Below, piece after piece: positions 31,689 to 41,193 of a stretch of DNA of 64,000 nucleotides. Below the pieces are notes generated by a model. It saw nothing but the letters and a program-made list of their open reading frames with translations. It was not told the origin of the DNA and did not search any database. Numbering within the stretch: the first letter of the stretch is position 1; every line of letters starts with the position of its first letter. The DNA is from Hymenobacter jeongseonensis (GTDB taxonomy: Bacteria > Bacteroidota > Bacteroidia > Cytophagales > Hymenobacteraceae), in NCBI RefSeq assembly GCF_015694725.1, contig NZ_JADQDQ010000015.1, positions 1-64,000 of the forward strand, written 5' to 3'. Position numbers and translations under genes: made by a program.

Positions 31689-34235
31689 ATGGAGATTTGC
31701 TCCACGGCCCCCACCGCGGGAGGGGCTGACCCACTGTTCGCCGCCGCTGGCCTTTTCCAGGCCGTCCTCAACGTTTCCCTCACCGCCATCCAGCTCTGGC
31801 GGCCCCTCTTCGGGCTCAACGATGAGGTGGTAGACTTTTCCCTCGACTACCTCAACCCCGCCGGTCAGCGCATGGCGGGCTTGCCCGAGCAGCCCGGCGG
31901 CACCCTGCTCGCGCGCTTTCCCGGCACGCAAGCTGCCGGCACCTTTGGCTTCTACTGCCAGGTGTTTACCACCGGGGAGCCCGGCCGCTTCGACGTCAAC
32001 TACCAGCACGACGGCTTCGATAATTACTACCACATTGCAGCCCAGCGCCACGAGGAGTGGCTGGTCGTCAGCTTTACCGACACGGCCGACCACAACCGCA
32101 CGCCCGTAGAGGAGGCACTGCGCGCCAGCCAGGCCCGCGAACAAATCGCTCGCGCCGAAGTCGAGCGGCAGCAGCGGGAGCTGCAGCGCCTCTTCGAGCA
32201 GGCCCCCGTGGGCCTGGCCACGTTCCACGGTCCCCACTGCGTGGTGCAGATGGCCAACCCGGCCGTGCTCCACATGTGGGGCCGCACTCTGGAACAAACG
32301 CTTGACACTCCTCTTTTTGAGCTGCTGCCCGAGGCGGCCGGCCAGGGCTTCGAGGAACTGCTGGCGGGTGTTATGGCTACCGGTGTGCCCTACGTGGCCT
32401 ACGAGCTGCCCGCCTTCATTGACCGCGCTGGCCGCCGCGACACCGTGTACTGGAACTTCGTGTACCAGCCCCAACGCGAGGCCGACGGCCAGGTATCGGG
32501 CGTCACCGTGGTGGTCACTGACGTGACTGAGCAGGTGCTGGCCCGCCAACAGGTGCAGGAGTTGAACACCGAGCTGGCCCGCGTCAACCAGGGCCTGACG
32601 GCCACCGTCACCGACCGCACCCGCCTGATGAACAGTGCCCAGGCCGAGGCCACGGGCCAGCGCCAGCGCCTGCACCGGCTCATTGCCGAGGCCCCCGCCA
32701 TGATTGCCGTGCTCACCGGCCCCGACCACCGCATCGAGCTTGCCAATGACGGCTTCCACCAGGTGTTCGGACACCGCCCGCTGGTGGGCAAGCCCTACCG
32801 CCAGGCCGTGCCCGAGCTGGCAGGCCAGCCCTTCTTCGACCGCCTCGATGCCGTGTACCAAACCGGCGAAACGTATTACGGCGTCGACGAGCCCGTGACG
32901 CTGGACCGCACCAACTCCGGCCGGCTCGAGCACACCTACGCCACCTACACCTACCAGGCCACCCGCGACGCCCGGGGCCGCGTCGACGGCGTGCTGATTT
33001 TTGCTTACGACGTCACCCAGCAGGTGCTGGCCCGGCGCGAGCGCGACGCCCAGCTGCTGCAGGTGGGCGAGTTGCTGGCCCAGGCCCCGGTGGCCGTGGG
33101 CGTGTTCGCCGGACCCGACTACCGCGTGGAGGTATGCAACCCCGGCATGCTGGCCATTTGGGGGCGCACGGCCGAGCAGGCCCTCAACCGGCCCCTGTTC
33201 GAGGTGCTGCCCGAAATCCGCGACCAGGGCTTCGAGGAGCTGCTGGACGAGGTGGGGCGCACCGGGGTGCCCCACGTGGCGCACGAAGTGGCCCTGCGGG
33301 TGCTCCACGCCGGCCAGCCCGCCACGGTGCACGTCAACTTCGTTTACCACCCCCTGCGCGACCCCGCCGGCCGCATCACGGCCATTGCCGCCGTGGCCAA
33401 CGACGTCAGCGAGCAAGTCGCCGCCCGCCAGTCGGTGGTGGGCGCCAACCACAAGCTGGCTGCCCTCAACGACAAGCTTTACGCCGCCAACGCCGCCCTG
33501 GCCGACGCCAACGAGGAGCTCGGCACGGCCAACCAGCAGCTCACCCGCGCCAACGCCGACCTTGATTCCTTCGCCTACACCGCCTCGCACGACCTGCACA
33601 CGCCCATCACCAACCTGGAGGGCCTGCTCCAGGCCCTGGTCGAGCAGTTGCCACCCGCCGTCCGGCACGATGCCGAAGTACACCCGCTGCTGCGCCTCAT
33701 GCAGGGCGCCATTGACCGCTTCCAACTCACCCTCACCCAACTCACCGACATCATCCGGGAAGACAACGCCCCGGCCCAGCCCGCCGAATCCGTCGACCTG
33801 GCTTCCCTGGTGGAAGGCGTGCGCCTCGACCTGAACGGCCTGGTCGTCAGCACCCAGCCCCAGTTGCTGGTCGACGTAGCCGGCTGCCCCCGCCTCACCT
33901 TCGCCCCGCGCAACCTGCGCAGCATCGTCTACAACCTGCTTAGCAACGCCCTTAAGTACCACGACCCGGCCCGCAAGCCCATCGTGCACGTGCGCTGCAA
34001 GTCCACCAAAAAAACCACTGTGCTCGAAATCGAGGACAACGGCCTCGGCCTCGACGAAAGCCAGCAGGCCCGGCTCTTCGGCTTGTTCCAACGGCTGCAC
34101 CCCCACGTGGAAGGCAACGGCGTGGGCCTCTACAACATCAAGAAAATCGTGGAAAACGCCGGGGGCACAATCGCCGTGCGCAGCCAGCCCGGTGTGGGCA
34201 CCGCCTTCACCGTGACGTTGCCGGTACCCGTCTAA
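31689..34235 (+). CDS. Multi-PAS sensor histidine kinase
   Basis: The 848-residue soluble kinase has no membrane segment. A PAS-like N-terminal domain (about 15-150) is followed by three PAS domains (about 170-300, 325-450, 465-590), some with PAS-PAC boundaries ending VTVVVTDVTEQ, IFAYDVTQQ and IAAVANDVSEQ. Then come a coiled coil, HisKA with ASHDLHTPITNLEGLL (H634), and HATPase_c with NLLSNALKYHD, EDNGLGLDE and GNGVGLYNIKKIVENAGGT. An upstream in-frame extension to 31623 lacks domain support. It probably phosphorylates the single-domain receiver at 34571. Confidence 0.93.
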   Translation: MEICSTAPTAGGADPLFAAAGLFQAVLNVSLTAIQLWRPLFGLNDEVVDFSLDYLNPAGQRMAGLPEQPGGTLLARFPGTQAAGTFGFYCQVFTTGEPGRFDVNYQHDGFDNYYHIAAQRHEEWLVVSFTDTADHNRTPVEEALRASQAREQIARAEVERQQRELQRLFEQAPVGLATFHGPHCVVQMANPAVLHMWGRTLEQTLDTPLFELLPEAAGQGFEELLAGVMATGVPYVAYELPAFIDRAGRRDTVYWNFVYQPQREADGQVSGVTVVVTDVTEQVLARQQVQELNTELARVNQGLTATVTDRTRLMNSAQAEATGQRQRLHRLIAEAPAMIAVLTGPDHRIELANDGFHQVFGHRPLVGKPYRQAVPELAGQPFFDRLDAVYQTGETYYGVDEPVTLDRTNSGRLEHTYATYTYQATRDARGRVDGVLIFAYDVTQQVLARRERDAQLLQVGELLAQAPVAVGVFAGPDYRVEVCNPGMLAIWGRTAEQALNRPLFEVLPEIRDQGFEELLDEVGRTGVPHVAHEVALRVLHAGQPATVHVNFVYHPLRDPAGRITAIAAVANDVSEQVAARQSVVGANHKLAALNDKLYAANAALADANEELGTANQQLTRANADLDSFAYTASHDLHTPITNLEGLLQALVEQLPPAVRHDAEVHPLLRLMQGAIDRFQLTLTQLTDIIREDNAPAQPAESVDLASLVEGVRLDLNGLVVSTQPQLLVDVAGCPRLTFAPRNLRSIVYNLLSNALKYHDPARKPIVHVRCKSTKKTTVLEIEDNGLGLDESQQARLFGLFQRLHPHVEGNGVGLYNIKKIVENAGGTIAVRSQPGVGTAFTVTLPVPV

Positions 34236-34258
34236 CTCACTAACGCCATTACTTTCCT

Positions 34259-34441
34259 ATGCACTCCGCAACCCTCCGTCGCAAAGCCGTCGCCTTTGGC
34301 CTCAACCTAACCAAAAACACCCCGCTGGCACCCGCTTACTACGAAAAGCAACTCCTGGCCCGCTACATCCAGGGCACCCTTACCCTCGACCAGGTGCTCG
34401 ATTGCCTGGACAATCCTGTGCCCGCCAACTGCCAGGCGTAA
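34259..34441 (+). CDS. Small hypothetical protein between kinase and receiver
   Basis: The 60-residue product starts MHSATLRRKAVAFGLNLTKN and contains PAYYEKQLLARYIQGTLTLD followed by QVLDCLDNP. This helical pattern is plausible for a small regulator or phosphotransfer accessory, but no family is recognised. It starts 23 bases after the kinase stop, on the same strand, within the likely operon. Confidence 0.5.
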   Translation: MHSATLRRKAVAFGLNLTKNTPLAPAYYEKQLLARYIQGTLTLDQVLDCLDNPVPANCQA

Positions 34442-34570
34442 GCGCTGCTCCTAGGCTAATGCCTCGTCTGATTCACTTTTCCGGTATCGGCGGGTCGATG
34501 TAAAAACGGGTCGTTACGCGCACTCTTTCCCGGCGTGAATGGCTGGTACCCTGCTCTTAACCTTCTCTAT

Positions 34571-34993
34571 ATGATAAAACTATCCAGCGTGCTGCTGGTC
34601 GACGACGCCGCCGCCACCAACGACCTCAACGAACGCCTCCTCAAGCAACTCGGCTTGGCCGACCGCTACTTCGCCGCCACCGACGGCGTGGCGGCCCTGG
34701 CGACCCTGGAAGACATTGCCGCCGACGCCCAGCCCAGCAGCCCCGTCTTGGTGCCACTCGACGTGAAGATGCCCGGCATGGACGGCATGGCCTTCGTCGA
34801 AGCCTATCAGCGCCTGCCTGAGAATCACCAGCAGTCCGTGGTCATCGTCATGCACACCGCCACCAGGAACTCCGCCGACCTGGGCCGCATCGAAGCCCTG
34901 CCCATCGCCGGCCTCGTCAGCAAGCCCCTCACCAAGGAAAAAGTCGACACCATCCTCAAGCTCCATTACCAACGCCAGTTTCCGGGCGCGTAG
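34571..34993 (+). CDS. Single-domain response regulator (CheY/Rcp1-like)
   Basis: The 140-residue receiver has D11-D12, phosphoacceptor D64 in VPLDVKMPGMDGM, the T of VIVMHTA and lysine in LVSKPLTKEKV. There is no output domain. It follows a PAS kinase by about 335 bases, with a small gene between, and precedes another PAS kinase. It may act by protein contact. I chose the ATG at 34571, directly before the first receiver strand. Confidence 0.88.
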   Translation: MIKLSSVLLVDDAAATNDLNERLLKQLGLADRYFAATDGVAALATLEDIAADAQPSSPVLVPLDVKMPGMDGMAFVEAYQRLPENHQQSVVIVMHTATRNSADLGRIEALPIAGLVSKPLTKEKVDTILKLHYQRQFPGA

Positions 34994-35100
34994 TGCGCCC
35001 TGCCCGCTTTTCTATTACCTGCCCGCCGGACCCGGGCCCAAGCCGGAGCGGTGGGACTTGCCCCGCGCGAACGGTCCGATGTAGTTCGGTTTCCGCCTTT

Positions 35101-37179
35101 ATGTTTCCGCTTCCCATGACCTCCTCCCCGTCCGTCCGGCCCGTCCCACCCGCCGCCGACCTGCAGGCCCTGCTCGAAGTTTCCCTCACCGCCCTGGCCT
35201 TGTGGCGCCCCTGCTACGGCCCCGACGGCGCCACCGTCACGGACTTTGCCTGCGAATACCTGAACCCCGCCGGCCAGCAGCTGCTCGGCCAGCCCGAACA
35301 GCCCGAAGAAACATTCGCGGCGCTCTTCCCCAACGCCCGCGAAAGCGGCCTGCTGGCCTTTTGCGGCCGCGTGTTCGCCACCGACGAGCCCGGCCAGTTC
35401 GAGGTCATCCTCGCGCTCGACGACTTGGCTATCAGCTACCACGTGGCCGCCCGGCGTCAGGGCGAGCGGCTGGCCACCAGCTTCACCGACATTGCCGGCG
35501 AGCCGTGTACCGCCGTAGCCCTCGCCCTGCACGCAAGCCGAGCCGCCGAAACCGTGGCCCGCGCCGACGCCGAGCGGCAGCGCGCCACCCTGGCGCGCTA
35601 CCTCGGCCGCACCCACGCCGCCATCTGCGTGCTGCGCGGCCCCACCCACGCGCTCGATTACTGCAACCCCACTTTTGAGCGGCTCTTTTCGGGCCGTCCG
35701 CTGCCGCCCGGCACCCCCCTGGCAGAAGTGTTGCCCGCAGGCGTAAAGCAGGGCCTCGCGGCCCGCCTGCGGCGCGTGTACCGCACGGGCACGTCCTACT
35801 TCGGCGTCGAGCGGCCCGTGGCCCTCGAGCCCGCCGGCGACCAGCCGGTCCGCACGCATTACTTCACGTTTTCCTTCGACGCTTACCAGGAAGACGGCCG
35901 CACCGCGGGCGTGTCCATCTTTGCCTACGACGTCACCGAAGCCGTATCGGCCCGTAGCCGCGCCGAAACCCTGCAGGCCGAGGTGCTGGCCGCGACCCGG
36001 CAGCAGCTCGCCGAGCGCGACACCTTCCACGAGGTGTTCGAACAAACGCCCGCCCTCGTGGCCCTGGTGCGCCAGCCCGGCCACCGCTTCGAATACGTCA
36101 ACCCTGCTTACCAGTCCCTGTTCCCGGGCCGGCTGTTAGTGGGCCACGACCTGACCAACGCCCTGCCGGAACTGCGCGCCCAAGGCTTTATCGACCTGCT
36201 CGACCGCGTGTATCAAACCGGCGAAACCTACTTCGGCGCCGAGCTGCCCTTTGTCGCAACCCCGGCCGACGGCCTGCTGGCCCACCAGGAGTACTTCAAT
36301 TTCACCTTACAAGCCTTCCGGGAAGCCGGCTACATTGCCGGCATCTCCATCTTCGCCTTCAACGTGACTGAGCAGGTGCTGGCCCGGAACGAGCGCGAAG
36401 CCCAGCGGCAGCAGCTGCAGGAAGCCAACCGGGCCCTCACCGAAAGCAACGACCAGCTCCTACGCACCAACGTGGACCTAGACACGTTCATTTACACGGC
36501 GTCGCACGACCTCAAAACCCCCATCACCAACCTCGAGGGCCTGCTCCACGCCCTGCGCGAAGAACTGCCCGCCGCTCTGCTGAAGGCCAACGCCGTGCCC
36601 CCGCTGCTCGACCGCATGCAGGGGGCCATGGACCGCTTCCAACTCACCCTGGCCCAACTCACCGACTTTACCAAGCTGCAGCGGGCCAACATCCAGCCCG
36701 CCGAATCCGTGGACCTGGCGACCCTCGTCGCCGACATTCGCCTCGACCTAGCCCAGCTGCTCACCACCACCGACGCGCAGCTCACCATCGACGTGGCCAG
36801 CTGCCCGCGAGTGTCGTTCGCGCCCAAGAACCTGCGCAGCATTCTCTACAACCTGCTCAGCAACGCGGTGAAGTACCGCTCCCCTGACCGGCCGCCCCGG
36901 GTGGAGCTCCGCTGCCGCAGCGCCGAAAACGGCACCGTGGTGCTCGACGTGCACGACAACGGCCTCGGCCTGACCGAGGCCCAGCAGAGCAAGCTGTTCG
37001 GCCTGTTCCAGCGCCTGCACACCCACGGCGAGGGCACGGGCATCGGCCTCTTCATGGTCAAGCGCATCGTGGAAAACGCCGGCGGCACCATCTCCGTGCA
37101 GAGCACGCCCGACGTGGGCACCACCTTCACCATTACGCTCCCGGCGCTGGCTGTTGCCGAACCACCATCTGCACTTTAA
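35101..37179 (+). CDS. Multi-PAS sensor histidine kinase
   Basis: The 692-residue soluble kinase is clearly related to the kinase at 31689. It has an N-terminal PAS-like domain that begins with nearly the same words (LLEVSLTALALWRPCYGPDG), then two PAS domains (about 170-290, 310-435), HisKA with ASHDLKTPITNLEGLL (H469), and HATPase_c with NLLSNAVKYRS, HDNGLGLTE and GTGIGLFMVKRIVENAGGTI. Compared with its neighbour it lacks one PAS repeat. The start is the ATG at 35101 or at 35116; an upstream GTG extension to 34993 is unlikely. The receiver at 37216 is the likely partner. Confidence 0.92.
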   Translation: MFPLPMTSSPSVRPVPPAADLQALLEVSLTALALWRPCYGPDGATVTDFACEYLNPAGQQLLGQPEQPEETFAALFPNARESGLLAFCGRVFATDEPGQFEVILALDDLAISYHVAARRQGERLATSFTDIAGEPCTAVALALHASRAAETVARADAERQRATLARYLGRTHAAICVLRGPTHALDYCNPTFERLFSGRPLPPGTPLAEVLPAGVKQGLAARLRRVYRTGTSYFGVERPVALEPAGDQPVRTHYFTFSFDAYQEDGRTAGVSIFAYDVTEAVSARSRAETLQAEVLAATRQQLAERDTFHEVFEQTPALVALVRQPGHRFEYVNPAYQSLFPGRLLVGHDLTNALPELRAQGFIDLLDRVYQTGETYFGAELPFVATPADGLLAHQEYFNFTLQAFREAGYIAGISIFAFNVTEQVLARNEREAQRQQLQEANRALTESNDQLLRTNVDLDTFIYTASHDLKTPITNLEGLLHALREELPAALLKANAVPPLLDRMQGAMDRFQLTLAQLTDFTKLQRANIQPAESVDLATLVADIRLDLAQLLTTTDAQLTIDVASCPRVSFAPKNLRSILYNLLSNAVKYRSPDRPPRVELRCRSAENGTVVLDVHDNGLGLTEAQQSKLFGLFQRLHTHGEGTGIGLFMVKRIVENAGGTISVQSTPDVGTTFTITLPALAVAEPPSAL

Positions 37180-37215
37180 TCCAGGGTTAAAGCTGCCTGT
37201 ACCTTAAGCCACGCT

Positions 37216-37638
37216 ATGCGCAGAATTCGCACTATCCTGCTGGTCGACGACGACGAAACCACCAATTTTCTCCACCAGCGGCTGCTGTTCCGCCTCAACG
37301 TTTCCGACCGGGTGCTGGTGGCCCGCAACGGCGCCCAAGCCCTGAAAATCCTGACCCAGCCCAACGCTCGCTTCAATCCCACCAATCCCGTGCTGGTTCT
37401 GCTCGACCTCAACATGCCCGTTGTGGACGGGTTCGAATTTCTCAAGGCTTTCCAGGCCCTCCCCTCCGTCCAGCAGCGGAGCGCCGTCGTGGTCGTGCTC
37501 ACTTCTTCCCTAAACACCCAGGACATGGACCGCAGCAATAACCTTCCCGTTGCCGGCTTCCTCACCAAGCCCCTGGACAAAGTAAAAATCGATTCCCTAC
37601 TGCACCTCCATTTTGGGTCGCCGGTAGCAGCCGAATGA
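37216..37638 (+). CDS. Single-domain response regulator (CheY/Rcp1-like)
   Basis: The 140-residue receiver has D11-D13, phosphoacceptor D64 in VLLDLNMPVVDGF, VVVLTSS and the lysine in FLTKPLDKVK. It has the same length and phosphoacceptor position as the receiver at 34571, consistent with duplication of a kinase-receiver module. It lies 36 bases after the second PAS kinase and is probably cotranscribed. Confidence 0.9.
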   Translation: MRRIRTILLVDDDETTNFLHQRLLFRLNVSDRVLVARNGAQALKILTQPNARFNPTNPVLVLLDLNMPVVDGFEFLKAFQALPSVQQRSAVVVVLTSSLNTQDMDRSNNLPVAGFLTKPLDKVKIDSLLHLHFGSPVAAE

Positions 37639-37775
37639 TGCTGCCCTCTATGCATTCTCCAACGCAAGCGTACTACCTGGCAAGCTCGCTTTGTATGTTC
37701 CTGCCGTAGCCCTTTAATCCTCTTTTAGTAATTAGGACCCTCTCCCTGACCGGTGGGCGGTTCTACTTTTGTACC

Positions 37776-38201
37776 ATGCTACTTCCTCCGACTGAGTTGC
37801 CTTCCCGGACGCTGTCCTTCCGAACGGACCTGCGCGTGCTGGTGGTGCGCTGGCACACGATGGTCCCGATGGCCGCGGTGCAAGCGGACTATGCCCAGAT
37901 GCTGGCCGCGGCCCAGGCGCACGGCCTGAGCGACTGGCTGCTGGACGTGCGCCGCCGCGAGGTCGCCGCGCCGGAGTTGAGCGCCTGGGTGAACCACACG
38001 TTTTACCCCGAGGCGGTGGCGCGCCTGGCGCCTCAGCGCCGGCGCTTGGCGGTGCTGAGCTCGCCGGCCCTGACGGCCTCGTACCGCACCGACCCGGGCC
38101 AGCAAAAGGAAGTGGCCTTTGCCCTGGACCCGGCCCGGCCATTCGACATTGCCTTGTTTGAGGATGAAGGCCAAGCCATGCAGTGGTTGCGGCCGCTGTA
38201 A
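37776..38201 (+). CDS. SpoIIAA/STAS-like small protein
   Basis: The 141-residue protein has the same pattern as the two other STAS-like proteins here: LRVLVVRWHTMVPMAAVQAD strand/helix, W-L-L-D-V-R-R-R-E-V-A-A-P-E-L-S-A-W, a F-Y-P-E helix, R-R-L-A-V-L-S-S strand, and a final FDIALFEDEGQAMQWL. Proteins of this shape are common next to Bacteroidota signal-transduction genes and have no proven function. It follows the second kinase-receiver module by 140 bases on the same strand. Confidence 0.65.
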   Translation: MLLPPTELPSRTLSFRTDLRVLVVRWHTMVPMAAVQADYAQMLAAAQAHGLSDWLLDVRRREVAAPELSAWVNHTFYPEAVARLAPQRRRLAVLSSPALTASYRTDPGQQKEVAFALDPARPFDIALFEDEGQAMQWLRPL

Positions 38202-38290
38202 CTGCTTCATTGTCTAGACCACCCTTTCGCTAAACGAAGCTGAACCAAATTTTCCACGGGCAGCCGCCACCAGTACGTGCCTCTGGCCGC

Positions 38291-38734
38291 TTACTGGACA
38301 TGCGCCGGACGCGCCTTCCGCAGTTCTTTCTTCGTGGGGGGCGGACCTTCGACGAAGCGCACAACCAAGGTCATCGACACCGGGATGCCTTTTCCCTGCC
38401 TCACGGCGGGGGTGAAGCGCAACGTCGAGGCCAGGGCAATGGCGGTGCCGCGGAGGGCCTCGTTGGTCACTCGCAGCCAGCGCAAACACAGCGGGTTGCC
38501 TTGCGCGTCAATCAGGACACGGAAATAGACCGCTCCAACCGAGTCTTTGGGCACGTTGTAGCGGACCAATGGCCCGCGGCCACCTATGATTTCCGGGGCT
38601 TTTTCAAACCAAACAAGTCCGCCTTTACCCGCCGTAAACGCGTCTTCTTGGGCATACAACGAATCGCAGGGAGCCTGCGCCCGGCACAGCGTTGCAGCCA
38701 GAAAGCAGAACGAAAAAAGAACGGAGGTTCTCAT
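38291..38734 (-). CDS. Secreted TonB C-terminal-domain-like protein
   Basis: The 147-residue protein has a signal peptide (MRTSVLFSFCFLAATLCRAQ) and a TonB_C-like domain (about 65-125) with VGAVYFRVLIDAQGNPLCLR and ALASTLRFTPAVRQGKGIPV followed by MTLVVRF. It has no N-terminal membrane anchor and no proline-rich span, so it is not a classical energy transducer. Such short proteins are frequent in Bacteroidota and their partners are unknown. It lies just downstream of the GH13 gene on the same strand and may share its transcript. Confidence 0.8.
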   Translation of the reverse strand: MRTSVLFSFCFLAATLCRAQAPCDSLYAQEDAFTAGKGGLVWFEKAPEIIGGRGPLVRYNVPKDSVGAVYFRVLIDAQGNPLCLRWLRVTNEALRGTAIALASTLRFTPAVRQGKGIPVSMTLVVRFVEGPPPTKKELRKARPAHVQ

Positions 38735-38898
38735 GGGGCTTCTAAGCTAGCCCTCGTTTACCTTCGGACCGTTTTTGAGAACGTAATTAGCCCTTGTGCG
38801 GTAGTGGTTGAAGAGACGGTGAAGGGCTGTTCCCGCGAGCCCAGCCGTGCCGCCAACCAGCGGCCGCGCCCGGGGGGACGTGCCGTCGCCGGGCGTGC

Positions 38899-40713
38899 TC
38901 AGTTGGCGCGCAGCACCACCACGTCCATGGCGCGCACCGTGGCCCGCGTGGCGGCCGCCCGCGTGAAGGCGTCCCGGTACCGGTGGCCCGCGAGCAGCGC
39001 GGGGTCGACGGCAACCGGCTGGGGGCCGCGGTTGAACACCACCAGCACGTCGTCGTTGCCCAGCGTGCGGCGGAAGGCGTACAGCTGCCGGGCGTCGTCG
39101 GTGGCCACGGTGGTGAAGGTGCCCCGCTGGATAGCGGGAGAGCGCCGGCGCAGGGCAATGAATTTCTGATACCACGCAAACAAGTCCTTGTTGAACGCCA
39201 CTGCGTCCGGCGCGTGGCTGCTCTGGTCCGGGTTCGCCGTTTCGGGCGCGTACTGCTGGTCGGCCCACACCATGGGCTTGCGGCAATCGGGGTCGTTGGG
39301 GCCCCACATGCCGGCCTCGTCGCCGTAGAAAATCATGGGCGCGCCCAGGTACAGCAGCTGGAAGGCGGCAATCAGCTTTTGCTTTTGCAATTGAGCCGGC
39401 GTGGGCTTGCGGGCGTTGTAGCCCTGGTTGTTGCTTTTCTGGCTCCAGTTGAAGTAGGGGCCCCAGTCGCCCATTTGCTTGCCGTCGGGGTTGGCCACGG
39501 CGCTGCCGATGCGGGTGGCGTCGTGGCTGCCCACCAGGTTTTGCATGTTCAGGGCCACGCCCGGGCCAAAGGCTTCGCGCAGTTCCTTCAGACGGGCGTC
39601 AAACACCGTCACGGGGATGGCCGTGGCGTCTTGCACGAAGAAGTCGTGCACGGCAAAAGCGAAGTTGTAGTTCATGGTGGCGTCAAACTCGTCGCCGCGC
39701 AGGTAGGGCCGGGTTTTCTCCACCGGAAACACCAGTTCGGCCGTCAGGTAGGCCTGGGGGTTGAGGCGGCGCACCCACTGGCGCCAGCTTTTCCAGAACG
39801 GGTGCCCCACGTCGTAGGCCACGTCCAGGCGCCAGCCGTCGATGCCGTGGGCCGCGCCCTTGTTCAGCGGGTTCATCCAGCGCTGGGTGGCGTTGAAGAT
39901 GTATTGCTTGGGGCCGGCCACAAGGCCCGTTTCGTCTTCTTTCAGCTCCGGCAGGGTCTGGACCCCAAACCAGCCGTTGTAGGCAAAGGCCGTGCCCGTG
40001 GCGGCGTTGCGCCAGCTCTTCACCATAAACCAGTCGGCGTACGGCGAGGCCTGCTGGTTTTTCACCACGTCCTGAAACGCAAAGCTTTGGGCGCCGAGGT
40101 GGTTGAACACCCCGTCGAAAATGAGGTGCATCTTGCGCTTGTGCACTTCGTCGATGAGCCGGAGCACCAGCAAATCGGCTTTGGTCCACACCCAGGTCTC
40201 GGCCTTGAGCGGGTTTTCGGTGGCGATGAGTTTTTTGTCGCCTTCCGGGTCGGGCCCAAACGTAGGGTCGACGTGGTGGTAGCACAAGGCGTCGTACTTG
40301 TGGGAGGAGGGCGACCAAAACACGGGCGTCAGGTACAGGGCATTCACGCCCAATGCCTGCAGGTAGTCGAGCTTGTTGAGGATGCCCTGCACGTCGCCCC
40401 CGTAGCGGCGGCGTTGCAGGTTGTAATAAATGTCTCGGCCGTTTTTCTGCTCATAGGGCTGCAGCCGGTACCAGTCGCTCGCCCAGGGATGAATCTGGAA
40501 CGCCGACGAGTCGTCAAACGGGTAGGCGCCGTTCTGGTCGGTCGCTTTCGGGTCGTTGCGCGGGTCGCCGTTGCTGAAACGCTCCGGAAAGATTTGGTAC
40601 CAGACCACGCCTTTGCTCCACTCCGGGGTGAAATCGGCTTGCGCCCGGCCCGGCAGGACCGTGGCCAGCAGCACCAGCCCGGCCAGCAACAGGTTCGATA
40701 CGAAATTCTTCAT
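38899..40713 (-). CDS. Secreted GH13 alpha-amylase-family enzyme
   Basis: The 604-residue enzyme has a signal peptide (MKNFVSNLLLAGLVLLATVLPGRAQ) and goes straight into the catalytic barrel (GVVWYQIFPERFSNGDP). Region I is LIFDGVFNH, nucleophile D297 lies in GWRLDVAY, acid/base E326 in LTAELVFP and the third carboxylate D398 in LVGSHD (S-H-D instead of N-H-D). A C-terminal beta-domain ends in VVVLRAN. It lacks the N-terminal beta-domain of the other GH13 protein here, so the two enzymes likely differ in substrate. I chose the ATG at 40713 for the clean signal peptide. A CGAAAAAGCG motif about 140 bases upstream recalls the repeats before the other GH13 gene. Confidence 0.92.
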   Translation of the reverse strand: MKNFVSNLLLAGLVLLATVLPGRAQADFTPEWSKGVVWYQIFPERFSNGDPRNDPKATDQNGAYPFDDSSAFQIHPWASDWYRLQPYEQKNGRDIYYNLQRRRYGGDVQGILNKLDYLQALGVNALYLTPVFWSPSSHKYDALCYHHVDPTFGPDPEGDKKLIATENPLKAETWVWTKADLLVLRLIDEVHKRKMHLIFDGVFNHLGAQSFAFQDVVKNQQASPYADWFMVKSWRNAATGTAFAYNGWFGVQTLPELKEDETGLVAGPKQYIFNATQRWMNPLNKGAAHGIDGWRLDVAYDVGHPFWKSWRQWVRRLNPQAYLTAELVFPVEKTRPYLRGDEFDATMNYNFAFAVHDFFVQDATAIPVTVFDARLKELREAFGPGVALNMQNLVGSHDATRIGSAVANPDGKQMGDWGPYFNWSQKSNNQGYNARKPTPAQLQKQKLIAAFQLLYLGAPMIFYGDEAGMWGPNDPDCRKPMVWADQQYAPETANPDQSSHAPDAVAFNKDLFAWYQKFIALRRRSPAIQRGTFTTVATDDARQLYAFRRTLGNDDVLVVFNRGPQPVAVDPALLAGHRYRDAFTRAAATRATVRAMDVVVLRAN

Positions 40714-41030
40714 GGTTCCAGGGGCAAGTACGGGGAAGCAAGTTCGGCAGCCAGAACGAAATACCACGCGTGAAGCAAACCCAGGGCTGGATTTCACTTG
40801 AATCCAACGCATGGCGGCACCACGAAGCCTCACAAGATGAACGCTTCTTTCGCTTTTTCGACCGGTTGGCTATACATCAAATAAGGCTTCGGCCCGGTGC
40901 TAACCTTGCCGTTCCCACGTCTAAACCTTCCTCTCAACGTCTGATACGCCCGTGGCCCCCTACCCCCAGCCCGAGGAGCACGAGCCCGTGCGGTGGTTTA
41001 GTTGGGCCGGACGCCATTTCTCGCCCGCCA
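40714..41030. other. Upstream region of the second GH13 gene
   Basis: There is no supported gene here. It holds the CGAAAAAGCG motif (minus strand, 40851-40860), and near 40990-41015 a GGTGGTTTAG...GGCCGGACG stretch that resembles the orfB-side end of the IS3 elements. Together with the orfA remnant that follows, it suggests an internally deleted IS copy. Confidence 0.4.
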
Positions 41031-41125
41031 GGCGCAGGGCCTAGGCTTTGAACGCCTCGTCGTGTGTCCGCCGTTGGTCGGGCGCCGCCCCGCTGGTTTT
41101 GGCGGCCATAATAGAAGCAATAGCT
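41031..41125 (-). mobile_element. IS3 orfA remnant
   Basis: The minus strand is similar to the start of orfA of the IS3 element at 9161-10405: GCCGTTGGTCGGGCG, CGCC..GCCCCG and an ATG (minus, 41109-41111) at the homologous position, followed outward by AATAGAAGCAATAGCTGTCC in place of GACAGAAGAACTATACGTCC. Only about 25 codons remain, with changes. Confidence 0.6.
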
Positions 41126-41193
41126 GTCCTGCTGCTGGCCGCTAGTGCTAGAGCGGCTCAGCTTCGGGCCTCTCGGCAAGCGCCTGTGGTTTC

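Noticed and set aside
31668..34106. Very long antisense frame opposite the PAS kinase, and similar ones opposite 28662-30026 and 46317-48089
   Set aside because: They mirror well-supported genes in GC-rich DNA; their translations are rich in V, G, H and Q without domains.
38205..38240. GTCTAGACCACC resembling an IS3 end
   Set aside because: Only about 12 bases match, with no adjoining element sequence, so chance similarity cannot be excluded.
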